In this document: positions 18,364-27,151 of the stretch, piece after piece | How the letters are laid out: every line of letters starts with the position of its first letter | Numbering within the stretch: the first letter of the stretch is position 1 | Assembly: GCA_965224045.1 (NCBI GenBank) | Contig: CBDCYD010000014.1 | Span: 310,001-374,000, forward strand | DNA from: Tectiglobus sp965224045 | Lineage (GTDB): Bacteria > Pseudomonadota > Alphaproteobacteria > Rhizobiales > Hyphomicrobiaceae | Direction: 5' to 3' | DNA length: 64,000 nucleotides | Program-made: the position numbers and the translations under genes | Notes under the pieces: model-generated | What the model was told of the DNA's origin: nothing | The model's database searches: none | What the model saw: the letters and a program-made list of their open reading frames with translations, nothing else

Positions 18364-18502
18364 ATCTGGAAACCTCGCCCATTGGAAGATGTGTTATCGG
18401 AAACAGGTCTTGAGCAGGGCCTTCACTTGAGGCAAAAGTGGCGCTCGCTTCCGAGTTCCTCCCTCCCAGCTCGAACATTGTCTGACCGTGTGAGGTGTGT
18501 GC

Positions 18503-19750
18503 GTGTCCCTCAGAAATTTCTTCGCATTAGTTTGGACTATTCCTCTCGTGGCGCTTTGCCAGCCCGCTCTCGGGCAAACACCTTCGGCAGAAAATGCGAT
18601 CACAGAAAATCAACCGACAGCTCCGGCCCCTGCGAGCGGGCGCGAGCGCATGCAGCAACGAACACTCAAGGTTGCGACCTGGGGCGGCGCCTACGGTGAA
18701 GCGCAGCGCACTGCAATTCTGGACCCGGCCGCGAAGCGCCTCGATATCAAGATCGTCCGTCTGACGGCCGCGCAAAACGGCAAGGGCACGGAGAATGCCG
18801 ACGTTCTCGAAACCGGCCAGTCAGAGCTGATTGCGGGATGTGCCGACGGTTCGCTCGCCAAACTCGGCGACATCAAGCTGAGCACGGACGCGGCCGATGG
18901 CTCCGCTGCAGCCGACTTCATCGAAGGAGGCGCCAGTTCCTGCGGTGTTGCTTCCTTCGCATGGTCGGCGCTGATGCTCGTCAATCAATCGAAGTTCAAA
19001 GGCCGGGCGCCCCAAACCTTGGCAGAAGCGTTCGACGTCAAGCGCTTTCCCGGCGACCGTGCACTGATCAGGCGGGCTGAAAACCTCTTCGAAATGCTGG
19101 TTGTCGCCGGCGGGACTGCGCCAGGCGACGTTTACACCGCGCTCAACGATCGCGAAGTCGTCGACGACGTCCTCAAGCGGCTCGAAGAATTGCTGCCAAA
19201 CGTCATCTGGGTCGACTCGCCGAAGGCTGCGGTCGAGCTGCTGGAGAGCGGCAAGGTCGTTGCAGCGATGAGCTACAGCGGGCGGGCTTTCCGCAAGACC
19301 GTGGCGGGAAATATCGGTGCAATCTGGGATGGTCATGTGTTCGACTTTTCTTCATGGGCGGTTTCCGCCAAGGCCGGCGATCCGGAACTGGCGAAAGAGT
19401 TCATCGCGCTGGCGACGTCGCCCGAGTATCTCAGCGCGCAGGCGCGCCTGTGGCCCTACGGTCCGATGCGAAAGTCGGCTGTGGCGCGCGTCGGGCGGCA
19501 CAAGGTCCTCGGCATCGACCTTGCCGCATACATGCCCACTTCAGAGCAAAACCTGAACCGCGGCGTGCGCCTGAACGCCAAGTTCTGGTCGAAGAACTCG
19601 GCGCACTTGAACGACCGTCTTGCGGCGTTGTTACAAGGTTTCCCCGGCGGCGTGCGTGTGCCGCCGCCGATGCAGAGACCCGAACCACCGCAGGTCGAGG
19701 AAAACGACAGCGCAGGCAGCGCCGATCAGCAGCGGAGCGGGACAAACTGA
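18503..19750 (+). CDS. periplasmic extracellular solute-binding protein (PotD/spermidine-putrescine-like superfamily)
   Basis: 415 residues: signal peptide (cleavage after ALGQ, about 25 residues in), a Pro/Ala/Gln linker, then a type-2 binding-protein fold beginning LKVATWGGAYGEAQRTAI and including FAWSALMLVNQSKF, PKAAVELLESGKVVAAMSYSGRA and WAVSAKAGDPELAKEFI. These features match binding proteins of polyamine or opine-type ABC importers. No permease or ATPase gene is near, so it is an orphan. The GTG at 18503 has GAGG seven bases before it. The last 35 residues are a Pro/Glu/Gln-rich tail. Confidence 0.8.
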   Translation: MSLRNFFALVWTIPLVALCQPALGQTPSAENAITENQPTAPAPASGRERMQQRTLKVATWGGAYGEAQRTAILDPAAKRLDIKIVRLTAAQNGKGTENADVLETGQSELIAGCADGSLAKLGDIKLSTDAADGSAAADFIEGGASSCGVASFAWSALMLVNQSKFKGRAPQTLAEAFDVKRFPGDRALIRRAENLFEMLVVAGGTAPGDVYTALNDREVVDDVLKRLEELLPNVIWVDSPKAAVELLESGKVVAAMSYSGRAFRKTVAGNIGAIWDGHVFDFSSWAVSAKAGDPELAKEFIALATSPEYLSAQARLWPYGPMRKSAVARVGRHKVLGIDLAAYMPTSEQNLNRGVRLNAKFWSKNSAHLNDRLAALLQGFPGGVRVPPPMQRPEPPQVEENDSAGSADQQRSGTN

Positions 19751-19768
19751 GCCGGCCCCGGAGCATGG

Positions 19769-20509
19769 TCAATCAGCTGGGCCTCCAGCATCGGTTTGCG
19801 TCGGAAAACGGATGGCTACGTGCGTACCGTGGCCGCGCCTACTCGTGACGACGACCTCTGCACGGCAACGCTTGGCGAGCGCGCGGACAATGCGATAGCC
19901 CAAACCGGGGCTATCTGCTTCTGCCATGATCCGACGTAATTCCGCCGGGCCCATGCCGATACCGTTGTCGCGGACAAGCAATTCGGCCGTTTCATTGATG
20001 CTGCTGCAGGAGAGGACGACCTCCCCGCCCGGCGGCGTGAACTTGAGTGCATTGCCGGCAATGTTGACGATCATCTGATCCAGGGCCACGGGATCGGTGA
20101 CAACAAGGCAGGGTTGCGCCGGGCAATCCACGTTGATGCGGACATCGGCGTCGGTCGCCATCGGCTCCAACAAGCCGGCGCAGGCGCCGATGGCCTGGCA
20201 CAGGTCAAGCTGGACAAGCGTTGTCTGCTCATCGGCTTCGGTGATGCTCTCGATGGCGCGGGAGATGACGGCGAGCGCATGACTGGCGCTGTCGTGAATT
20301 TGGTCGGCATAGGCGCGATAATCCTCGATGTCCTTATGGCCCAACCCCGCCTTACGAATGACGTCGGCACCGGAAATGATGGCGGCGATCGGCGCGCGCA
20401 GTTCGTGGGCCAGTCGGCGCAGCATGTCCTCGGTTGCCGCATGCCGCGACGCATCCTGGGTGCCGTGGCGATTGCCGGCCTGCGGTCGATCCGCTCGTTT
20501 GGTGCCCAC
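19769..20509 (-). CDS. short soluble sensor histidine kinase
   Basis: 246 residues with only the transmitter module: H-box MLRRLAHELRAPIAAIISGADVI near residue 30, N-box IVNIAGNALKFTPPGG, G1-box VRDNGIGMGPAEL, and G2 region GLGYRIVRALAKRC. No membrane segment or sensory domain. The GTG at 20509 is preceded by GAGGAG at good spacing; upstream extensions have no family features. It converges with the solute-binding gene (18 bp gap) and diverges from the phasin. Its partner regulator is not adjacent. Confidence 0.78.
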   Translation of the reverse strand: MGTKRADRPQAGNRHGTQDASRHAATEDMLRRLAHELRAPIAAIISGADVIRKAGLGHKDIEDYRAYADQIHDSASHALAVISRAIESITEADEQTTLVQLDLCQAIGACAGLLEPMATDADVRINVDCPAQPCLVVTDPVALDQMIVNIAGNALKFTPPGGEVVLSCSSINETAELLVRDNGIGMGPAELRRIMAEADSPGLGYRIVRALAKRCRAEVVVTSRRGHGTHVAIRFPTQTDAGGPAD

Positions 20510-20732
20510 GCTCACTCCTCGGGCCAACGGGCCGCAAACAATCCGAGACAAGGCAGCAATCGAGCCGGGCTCAGCGTGCGCCGGACTCAAATGCAGACGC
20601 TTGTGCGAGTGCACATAGCCGGGGGTGGGCGCGGAATCAATTAAGACGTCGATCAGGTGCGCTACGAGATGTACATTGGCGGGGAAATTTGACAAACTGC
20701 CGGCTGAGCGCAACGTCGGACAAGGACCAGCG

Positions 20733-21107
20733 ATGAAGAGCCCAGTCGATTTCGAAGTTCCGGAAGCCGTCCGCCAAATGGCGGAAAAAAACGTCGAACA
20801 GGCGCGCGGAGCTTATGATCAATTCATGGATATGGCCCGTCAGGCGCAGGACGTGATGCAGAAATCATCGGGTACAGCTGCGGAAGGCGCGCGCGAGGTG
20901 CAATCCAAGGCGCTTGGATTTGCGGAACAAAACATGGAAGCCGGCTTCGAGTTCTTCGCTGAACTCGCCAAGGCGCGGGATCTCAAGGAATACATGGAAA
21001 TTCAGCAGCGCCACACGCAAAAGTCGATGCAGATCTATAAGGAGCAGGCCGAGCAGCTCGGCAAGCTTATGGCAGAAGTTTCGGCGAAGGCGAAACCCGG
21101 CTCCTGA
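20733..21107 (+). CDS. phasin family protein (polyhydroxyalkanoate granule-associated)
   Basis: 124 residues, mostly amphipathic helix: VPEAVRQMAEKNVEQARGAYDQFMDMARQ, then FAEQNMEAGFEFFAELAKARDLKEYMEIQQRHTQKSMQ. This is the Phasin_2 pattern of alphaproteobacteria, proteins that coat PHB granules. ATG with AAGGA seven bases upstream. It lies 54 bp before the GrdB-like selenoprotein gene on the same strand, although a functional connection is not implied. Confidence 0.88.
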   Translation: MKSPVDFEVPEAVRQMAEKNVEQARGAYDQFMDMARQAQDVMQKSSGTAAEGAREVQSKALGFAEQNMEAGFEFFAELAKARDLKEYMEIQQRHTQKSMQIYKEQAEQLGKLMAEVSAKAKPGS

Positions 21108-21161
21108 TCCATCGCAGTCTGCTTCCATTAGCTCACATTTGGCAGTGTGGCCGGCAACACT

Positions 21162-22412
21162 ATGGCGCGCCTGGAAGACTTCAGCGAACCGATGCGAAGC
21201 CATCTCGCGGATCTCGCCTGCCCGAGTTTCGTCGAGACACTGTGGGTCGTGGCCAAACCGCTCGCGCGATGCCGCGTCGCGATCGTGTCGACGGCCGGTC
21301 TGCAACGGCGCGGTGACCGCGCATTCGAGATGGGAACGAGCGACTTCCGCGTCATCCCCGGCGATACGCCGTCGGGCGATATCGTGATGAGCCACATCTC
21401 GACAAACTTCGACCGCTCCGGATTTCAGGCCGACATCAACGTGGCGCTGCCGATCGATCGCCTGCGCGAACTTGCGGATGCCGGTACGATCGGTTCTGTC
21501 GCCGGCTATCACTACTCATTCATGGGGGCGACCGACCCGACGCATATGCGCGCGCATGCCGAGCGCATGTGCGGGCTGCTCCGGGACGACGACGTCGATG
21601 TCGTCCTGCTGGTGCCGATATGACCGTTCTGCACGCGCGCCGTGGGCGTGCTTGCGCAATACATCGAAGCCGCCGGCATCGCGACGACCCAGGTCAGCCT
21701 GATCCGCCTGCATACGGAAAGAATCCGACCGCCGCGGGCGCTGTGGGTGCCGTTCGAACTGGGACGTCCGTTCGGCGTGCCCGGCGATGCGGATTTCCAA
21801 CACCGCGTGCTTGCCGCCGCGCTTGGCCTGCTCGGTGAACCGTCAGGGCCGGTGATCGCAGACTTTCGCGAGGAGGCCCCGACGGAAGCTACGGACAGCA
21901 TGGACGGATGGGCCTGTCCGATGCCGGTCAGGGTTACGGACAAGGCGGCTGGCAACCCGGATGCGCCGCTGTTGGCGGAAATCGCGTCGCTGCAGCAGTG
22001 GCATGACCTCTTTCGTGAGCGGCGCGGGCACACGACAATTGGGGCCTGTCCGGTCAATATCGGCGACATCGCGCGCGGGCTGACAAGAATGCTCGACGGT
22101 AAGGCGCCGCTCGAGGTGATGCCCGAAGGCCTGACGGCTGCACAATTCGTCAAGCTCGGCAGCGAGGATCTGAAGGCCTTCTATACGGAATCAGCATTGG
22201 CCATGCCCGGTCAGAAATCGGCGCGACAGATCGCCGACTGGTTATGGGGCGAAACCGAAGCCGGCCGGCTCTTGTTTGCCCTCAAACCGGTGTGCATCAG
22301 CAGCGAGGATAGCGATCTCCAGGCGGTCGGCAAACTCACCCTGGTACCGCGCAATCAGTTGCACCGGGCGCCGGATGCACTTTCTGGCCAGGACTTCAAG
22401 CGAAATTCGTAA
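21162..22412 (+). CDS. GrdB-like selenoprotein (glycine/sarcosine/betaine reductase selenoprotein B family), with in-frame UGA read as selenocysteine
   Basis: One gene of 416 residues whose codon 154 (21621-21623) is TGA. Reading through gives ...VVLLVPI-U-PFC-TRAVGVLAQYIEAAGI, with a U-x-x-C redox motif (Sec154, Cys157) at the place where GrdB/PrdB-type reductases carry Sec. The N-terminal part (ARLEDFSEP, STAGLQRRGDRAF) and the part after the UGA (PFELGRPFGVPGD, ACPVNIGDI) are both family-like and in the same frame with the same codon use, so this is not a frameshift or pseudogene. A hairpin just after the UGA fits a bacterial SECIS. selA, selB and selC follow within 5 kb. The reaction is unknown: the length and lone setting differ from clostridial glycine reductase, and GrdA/GrdC/GrdD are absent. 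GTG at 21147 is an alternative start. Confidence 0.85.
21635..21651 (+). promoter_or_regulatory. candidate bacterial SECIS hairpin in the GrdB-like gene
   Basis: GCGCGCC (21635-21641) pairs with GGCGTGC (21645-21651), including one G-U pair, with loop GUG. The loop starts 18 nt after the UGA. bSECIS rules call for a short stem with a G-starting apical loop about 16-37 nt after the UGA, which this meets. An alternative register (GCACGC/GCGTGC, 21631-21651) is also stable. Confidence 0.6.
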
Positions 22413-22689
22413 AGCGCATCCGACAGTTGCGCGCAAGTTTCGCCACGGCGCTCGATCAATTGCAGATCTCGGGAACACCTGGGTTCTGGTGAGCCGGGCC
22501 GCGGTTACGGTCCGGTGGCTGATTGCGACGGGATGCGATACGCATCAGGGCGCTCTAACCACACCGCACGGGATTTGAGCCGATATCGGCGCACGGGGGT
22601 GTCTCGCCTGCAATCATCAGGCCTATGGTTGCCAGCGCGAACGCCAGAGCCTACGCTTTCGTCATCGCACACGGCGGTGAGGAAGAGAT

Positions 22690-23448
22690 ATGTCCGAACC
22701 CATCAAGGTCTTCTGGCAGCCGCATTGAACGAGCTGCCTCAGGGTCAAAGAGTACCTCTCGGTCCGTGAGATCGAGTTCGAATCCATCAACGTTATGGCC
22801 GATCCAGCGGGCCTTGAAGAGCTGCAGCGGCTTGGCGCGCGATCCGTTCCAGTCGTCTCCAAAGGCGACAAGTTCGTATTCGCCCAGGTGATCAAGGATG
22901 TCGTCGAGTTTCTCGACCTCAGAGACGATTCAGCACCGCAACTTTCACCTGATCAACTCAAAGATCGCTACGACCGTATTCTTAAAACCGCGATCGGCGT
23001 GGTCCGGTCGATGCCGGATAACCAGCTCGAAAACATGCTTCCCAACCGACCACGATCGTGGCGGGTCCTGATGCACCATGTGTTCCAGATTCCGGTTGCG
23101 TTTCTCGACATGGAGGACAGCGGCGAAACGCTCTCCTACGAGAATATGGTAGCGCCGCCGCCGGACGACATGGTCACGAGTGCCGCCATTGCGCGCTTCG
23201 GTGAGGACGTGCGAGCACGCTTCAAGGCGTGGGCCGACAAGACGCGGGGTGAGGACTTCTCCAGGTCCGTGCCGACCTACTTCGGCGGCACGACGCGCCA
23301 CGAGATGCTGGAGCGAACCGTCTGGCATTCCACCCAGCATGTCAGGCAGGTCGGCTCGCTATTGGCGCAGGTCGGGATCGAACCGGAACGCACGATCAGC
23401 GGCGATGACATCGCGGGCTTGCCGCTCACCGACAAGATCTGGGACTGA
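22690..23448 (+). CDS. glutaredoxin-DinB fusion selenoprotein, with in-frame UGA read as selenocysteine (U-T-S-C)
   Basis: 252 residues. Codon 13 (22726-22728) is TGA; read as Sec the start is IKVFWQPH-U-TSC, a glutaredoxin active site with Sec as the N-terminal nucleophile (Sec13, Cys16). The glutaredoxin fold continues to about residue 77 with the cis-proline loop GARSVPVV. After a short linker a DinB-like four-helix domain fills 85-252, with metal-ligand histidines in MHHVFQ and WHSTQHVRQ. ATG at 22690 is preceded by GAGGA. A gene caller would start at the internal ATG 22795 and lose the active site. DinB-fold proteins include bacillithiol- and mycothiol-dependent transferases, so a thiol-transfer role is plausible but is inference. 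Confidence 0.85.
22757..22771 (+). promoter_or_regulatory. candidate bacterial SECIS hairpin in the glutaredoxin-DinB gene
   Basis: UCUCG (22757-22761) pairs with UGAGA (22767-22771, one G-U), loop GUCCG beginning with G, 33 nt after the UGA, within the 16-37 nt window for bSECIS. The stem is short, so this is weaker than the hairpin in the GrdB-like gene. Confidence 0.4.
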
Positions 23449-23569
23449 GCTTGGGCCCGACCGGTATTCGCCTATCGCGTTTGCCTGGTGCAGACCGATG
23501 CTGATCGTTGACGATGCGTGGCACGTTCGGGATGCCAATCGCGGTGAGATGCATTAGTCTGACGGCGCA

Positions 23570-24988
23570 ATGCTTGACAAGTCACCAAACACTCTCGCCG
23601 GCCTGCCCTCCGTCAGCCGCCTGCTGGAAACCGATGCAGCCAAGGCCTTGACGGCCCGGTACGGGCGCGCCGAGGTCACGGCCGAGATCCGGCGGGTGCT
23701 GGACCAGAGGCGGGATGCGTTGCGCTCCGGGATCGCTGCAGGGGCAGGCGCCGACACCATACTGGCAGACGCCGCATGCGGCCTCGAGTTCCGTGCCGCG
23801 CCCTCGCTGCGTGCGGTTTTCAACCTCACCGGAACCGTGCTGCACACCAACCTCGGCCGCGCCTTCCTGCCGGAGGAGGCGATCGATGCGGTCATCGCGG
23901 TGGCACGCGGGACGAGCAACCTGGAGTTCGACCTCGGCTCCGGCCGCCGCGGCGATCGCGACACTCACATCGACGCGCTGATCGCCGAGATCACCGGTGC
24001 CGAAGCCGCGACGATCGTCAACAACAACGCCGCAGCCGTGATGCTGGTGCTCAACTCGCTGGCCCTCGGCCAGGAGGTTGCCGTGTCGCGTGGCGAGCTT
24101 GTCGAAATCGGAGGCTCATTCCGTATCCCGGACATCATGACCCGGTCAGGCTGCAGGCTGGTCGAGGTCGGGACCACCAACCGCACGCACCTCAAGGATT
24201 TCGCAGGTGCCATCGGACCGCAAACCGCGATGATCATGAAGGTCCACACCAGCAACTACATGATCGAAGGCTTTACGGCGGCGGTGCCGGAGCGGGATCT
24301 CGCCACGCTCTGCCGAACGCATGGCATACCGTTCGTCAATGACCTCGGCAGCGGCACGCTGGCAAACCTCGAAGACTACGGCCTGCCGCACGAGCCAACG
24401 CCGATGGACGCGCTCGGCGCCGGTGCGGACATCGTAACGTTCTCCGGTGACAAGTTGCTCGGTGGCCCACAGGCCGGCGTTATCGTCGGGCGCAAGGATC
24501 TTGTCGAACGGATCAAGGCCAACCCGATGAAACGGGCATTGCGCTGCGACAAGATGACGATCGCCGCGCTGTCGGCTGTGCTGCGCCTTTATTCGGACCC
24601 GGACAGGCTGGCTGAGCGGCTGCCTGTGCTTGCCGCCCTCACACGCGATCCCGCCACAATCCGGGAACGGGCCAATGCAATGGCGCCCGCGCTGGCCGGC
24701 AGGGTCGCCGGTCGGTTCGGCGTCTCCGTCGTCGATTGTGAGAGTGAAATCGGGTCAGGGGCGTTGCCGACCAGGACGCTCGCCAGCGCCGGTATCGCAA
24801 TGCGGCCTGTGCAAGCCAAGGGCAAGGGCACAGCGTTGGCCGGATTGGCAGCAGCTTTGCGGCACCTGCCCCGGCCGGTGATAGGACGCATCACGGACGA
24901 TACGCTCGTGCTCGACCTGAGATGCCTTGCGCGGGATGACGAACCGGAATTCCTGGCGCAGCTCGACGGACTCGACCTCGCCACATGA
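23570..24988 (+). CDS. selA: L-seryl-tRNA(Sec) selenium transferase
   Basis: SelA converts Ser-tRNA(Sec) to Sec-tRNA(Sec) using selenophosphate and PLP. 472 residues, the usual length. The N-terminal tRNA-binding part (LPSVSRLLETDAAKALTARYGR) precedes a fold-type-I PLP domain with NLTGTVLHTNLGRA, NNNAAAVMLVLN and the Schiff-base lysine in TFSGDKLLGGPQAG, at residue 295, the same position as E. coli Lys295. ATG at 23570. The stop overlaps the selB start by four bases. Confidence 0.97.
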   Translation: MLDKSPNTLAGLPSVSRLLETDAAKALTARYGRAEVTAEIRRVLDQRRDALRSGIAAGAGADTILADAACGLEFRAAPSLRAVFNLTGTVLHTNLGRAFLPEEAIDAVIAVARGTSNLEFDLGSGRRGDRDTHIDALIAEITGAEAATIVNNNAAAVMLVLNSLALGQEVAVSRGELVEIGGSFRIPDIMTRSGCRLVEVGTTNRTHLKDFAGAIGPQTAMIMKVHTSNYMIEGFTAAVPERDLATLCRTHGIPFVNDLGSGTLANLEDYGLPHEPTPMDALGAGADIVTFSGDKLLGGPQAGVIVGRKDLVERIKANPMKRALRCDKMTIAALSAVLRLYSDPDRLAERLPVLAALTRDPATIRERANAMAPALAGRVAGRFGVSVVDCESEIGSGALPTRTLASAGIAMRPVQAKGKGTALAGLAAALRHLPRPVIGRITDDTLVLDLRCLARDDEPEFLAQLDGLDLAT

Positions 24989-26910
24989 TTGTCGCCACGG
25001 CAGGACACGTCGACCACGGCAAAACCCTGTTGGTCAAAGCGCTGACAGGGGTCGACACAGACCGCCTCCCCGATGAGAAACGGAGAGGGCTCACCATCGA
25101 TCTTGGGTTTGCGTATCTTCCGGTCGACGACAATAAGACGATCGGATTTATCGACGTGCCGGGCCACGAGCGCTTCATCCGCAATGCGCTGTGCGGGCTG
25201 GCGGGAACCGATTTCGTTCTGCTCATCGTCGCGGCAGATGACGGCGCCATGCCGCAAACGCGCGAGCATCTGGCGATTGTGGATCTGTTCGGCATCTCGC
25301 GCGGCGCGGTTGCGCTGACAAAGACTGACCGCGTCGATGCGGCACGGGTTGCGGAAGTCACCTCCGACATCAGCGATCTGCTGGCACCGACCGCACTCGC
25401 GGGCATTCCGGTTTTTCCGGTCTCGGCGATGACGGGGGCCGGCGTCGCAGAGCTGCGCGAACACCTCGTCAAGGCCGCGGCGACAACCGCCGATCGGGGA
25501 GACAATCGCAACTTTCGCCTGGCGGTCGATCGCAAATTCGACGTGACGGGAGCAGGGCTGGTCGTGACGGGAACGGTGTTTTCCGGAACCGTCAGCGTCG
25601 GTGATAGCGTCCGCGTTCTCGGGACCGACATGGAACTCAGGGTGCGCGGTATCCACGCGCAAAATGCCAAGGCTGAGCGTGGCCATGCGGGACAACGCTG
25701 CGCCCTCAATCTCGCCGGCAGTGCGTTGCGCAAGGACCGTATTCTGCGCGGCGACTGGATCGTAACCGGCAATGCGGCGGGGCCGTTTCACAAGCTTGAT
25801 TGCGAGATTTCCGTATTGCCGGGCGAGGCGCGAGGGATGGCACACTGGACGCCTGTCCACGTACATCTGGGCGCGGCAGAAACAATCGGCCGGGTGGCGC
25901 TGCTCGAGAGTAAGTCCCTCGCTCCGGGAGAAAGCGGCCTCGCGCAACTGGTGCTCGAGGAAGCCATCGGTGCCGTGTTCGGCGACCGGCTGATCCTGCG
26001 CGACCAGTCCGCCCGGCGCACGATTGGCGGCGGGCGTGTGATCGACGTCTTCCCGCCGCGGCGCGGCAGAGCCAAGCCACAACGGATTTCCTGGATAAGG
26101 GCGATGGCGGGCAAGGCTGAACGCAGCGCGCTGACGCGGTTGCTGGCGGTGGCGGAAGCGGGGGTCGACCTTGCCCGCTTCCAGCAGAACCGAAATTTGC
26201 GTGATGCCGAACTCGCCACCATCATGGAGGGCGTTAAAGCGAAGGTCATCGACACGCCGGACGGACAATTGGCGTTTTCAGAGTCGCGGTGGGATGGCGT
26301 TCGCGAAGCCGCACTGCACCGGGTTGGCGCGTGGCACGCTGCCTCACCCGGGACCGTCGGCCTCGGGGCCAACCGCATCCTCGAAGGCAGCGCCGTTCGC
26401 GTTTCGCGCGGAGTTGCACAGGCGATCGCCAATGCCCTGGTCGAGGAAGGTGTGCTGGTGCGAGACGGGCTCGGCGTGCGGCTGCCGTCACACCAGGCAG
26501 TGCTTGATGACGCCGATGCCAGACTGTGGCAATCCGTCGAAGATACATTCCGCAGGTCCGAACTCAGGCCGGTGACGGCGCGGGAAATCGCCGCCGACAC
26601 AAACACGGATCTGCGCAAGGTCGAAGCCTTTCTGGTCAGGGCCGGACGACTGGGCCTTGTAGCCAGGATTTCGAAGACCCGCTATGTCACGCGCGGTATG
26701 CTTGCAAGTCTCGGAGTGCACGCCGAACGGCTGGCGCTCGACAGTGAGGACGGGACAATCATGGTGGCCGCATTTCGCGATGCGACCGACATCGGACGCA
26801 ACATGGCAATCGAGGTGCTCGAGTATTTCGACAAGCTGAAGTTTACGCAACGGCGCGGCGACGGGCGGGAACTCCTGCAACCTGCTGACAAAGTGTTCGG
26901 CGCCGACTAA
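24985..26910 (+). CDS. selB: selenocysteine-specific translation elongation factor
   Basis: SelB carries Sec-tRNA(Sec) to the ribosome at UGA codons marked by a SECIS hairpin. 641 residues: GTPase domain with G1 GHVDHGKT (residues 7-14), switch-2 DVPGHE and LTKTDR, then EF-Tu-like domains 2 and 3, and C-terminal winged helices (about 440-641) that bind the SECIS RNA. Length matches E. coli SelB (614). It overlaps selA by ATGA, so the two are translationally coupled; selC follows after 22 bp on the same strand. Confidence 0.97.
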   Translation: MIVATAGHVDHGKTLLVKALTGVDTDRLPDEKRRGLTIDLGFAYLPVDDNKTIGFIDVPGHERFIRNALCGLAGTDFVLLIVAADDGAMPQTREHLAIVDLFGISRGAVALTKTDRVDAARVAEVTSDISDLLAPTALAGIPVFPVSAMTGAGVAELREHLVKAAATTADRGDNRNFRLAVDRKFDVTGAGLVVTGTVFSGTVSVGDSVRVLGTDMELRVRGIHAQNAKAERGHAGQRCALNLAGSALRKDRILRGDWIVTGNAAGPFHKLDCEISVLPGEARGMAHWTPVHVHLGAAETIGRVALLESKSLAPGESGLAQLVLEEAIGAVFGDRLILRDQSARRTIGGGRVIDVFPPRRGRAKPQRISWIRAMAGKAERSALTRLLAVAEAGVDLARFQQNRNLRDAELATIMEGVKAKVIDTPDGQLAFSESRWDGVREAALHRVGAWHAASPGTVGLGANRILEGSAVRVSRGVAQAIANALVEEGVLVRDGLGVRLPSHQAVLDDADARLWQSVEDTFRRSELRPVTAREIAADTNTDLRKVEAFLVRAGRLGLVARISKTRYVTRGMLASLGVHAERLALDSEDGTIMVAAFRDATDIGRNMAIEVLEYFDKLKFTQRRGDGRELLQPADKVFGAD

Positions 26911-26932
26911 GCTCGTTCGAGATTGCAGTTCG

Positions 26933-27028
26933 GGAAAGGAATCGCACCCTGGTGGGGCGCCCGGTCTTCAAAACCGGTGGGGGGCGTTAGACGTCCCCGG
27001 TGGGTTCGACTCCCACTCTTTTCCGCCA
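26933..27028 (+). tRNA. selC: selenocysteine tRNA, anticodon UCA
   Basis: 96 nt including encoded CCA. The acceptor has 8 pairs (GGAAAGGA at 26933-26940 with TCTTTTCC at 27017-27024, one G-U), then the discriminator G. Anticodon stem CCGGT/ACCGG encloses CTTCAAA, anticodon TCA at 26968-26970. The variable arm is long (about 26978-27001). T-arm is GTGGG-TTCGACT-CCCAC. The 8-bp acceptor, 5-bp T-stem and long variable arm are diagnostic for bacterial tRNA(Sec). It sits directly behind selB. Confidence 0.96.
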
Positions 27029-27151
27029 ACTTTCTCCGGCCTCACCCCATGACGGATATTTCAGCGGCACGGCCAACGACAGGACCTTGCCGGCCTTGCG
27101 GCCGTCGCGCGGTCTGCCAAACTGTGCAGGTGATCGGTGCGAGGGTTGTAA

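Noticed and set aside
20689..20717. Phasin promoter with TTGACA at 20689
   Set aside because: No acceptable -10 hexamer at 16-18 bp spacing.
21162..22412. GrdB-like gene as a pseudogene or frameshifted pair
   Set aside because: Both halves are in the same frame, codon use is uniform, the single TGA sits exactly at the redox motif, and selABC is adjacent.
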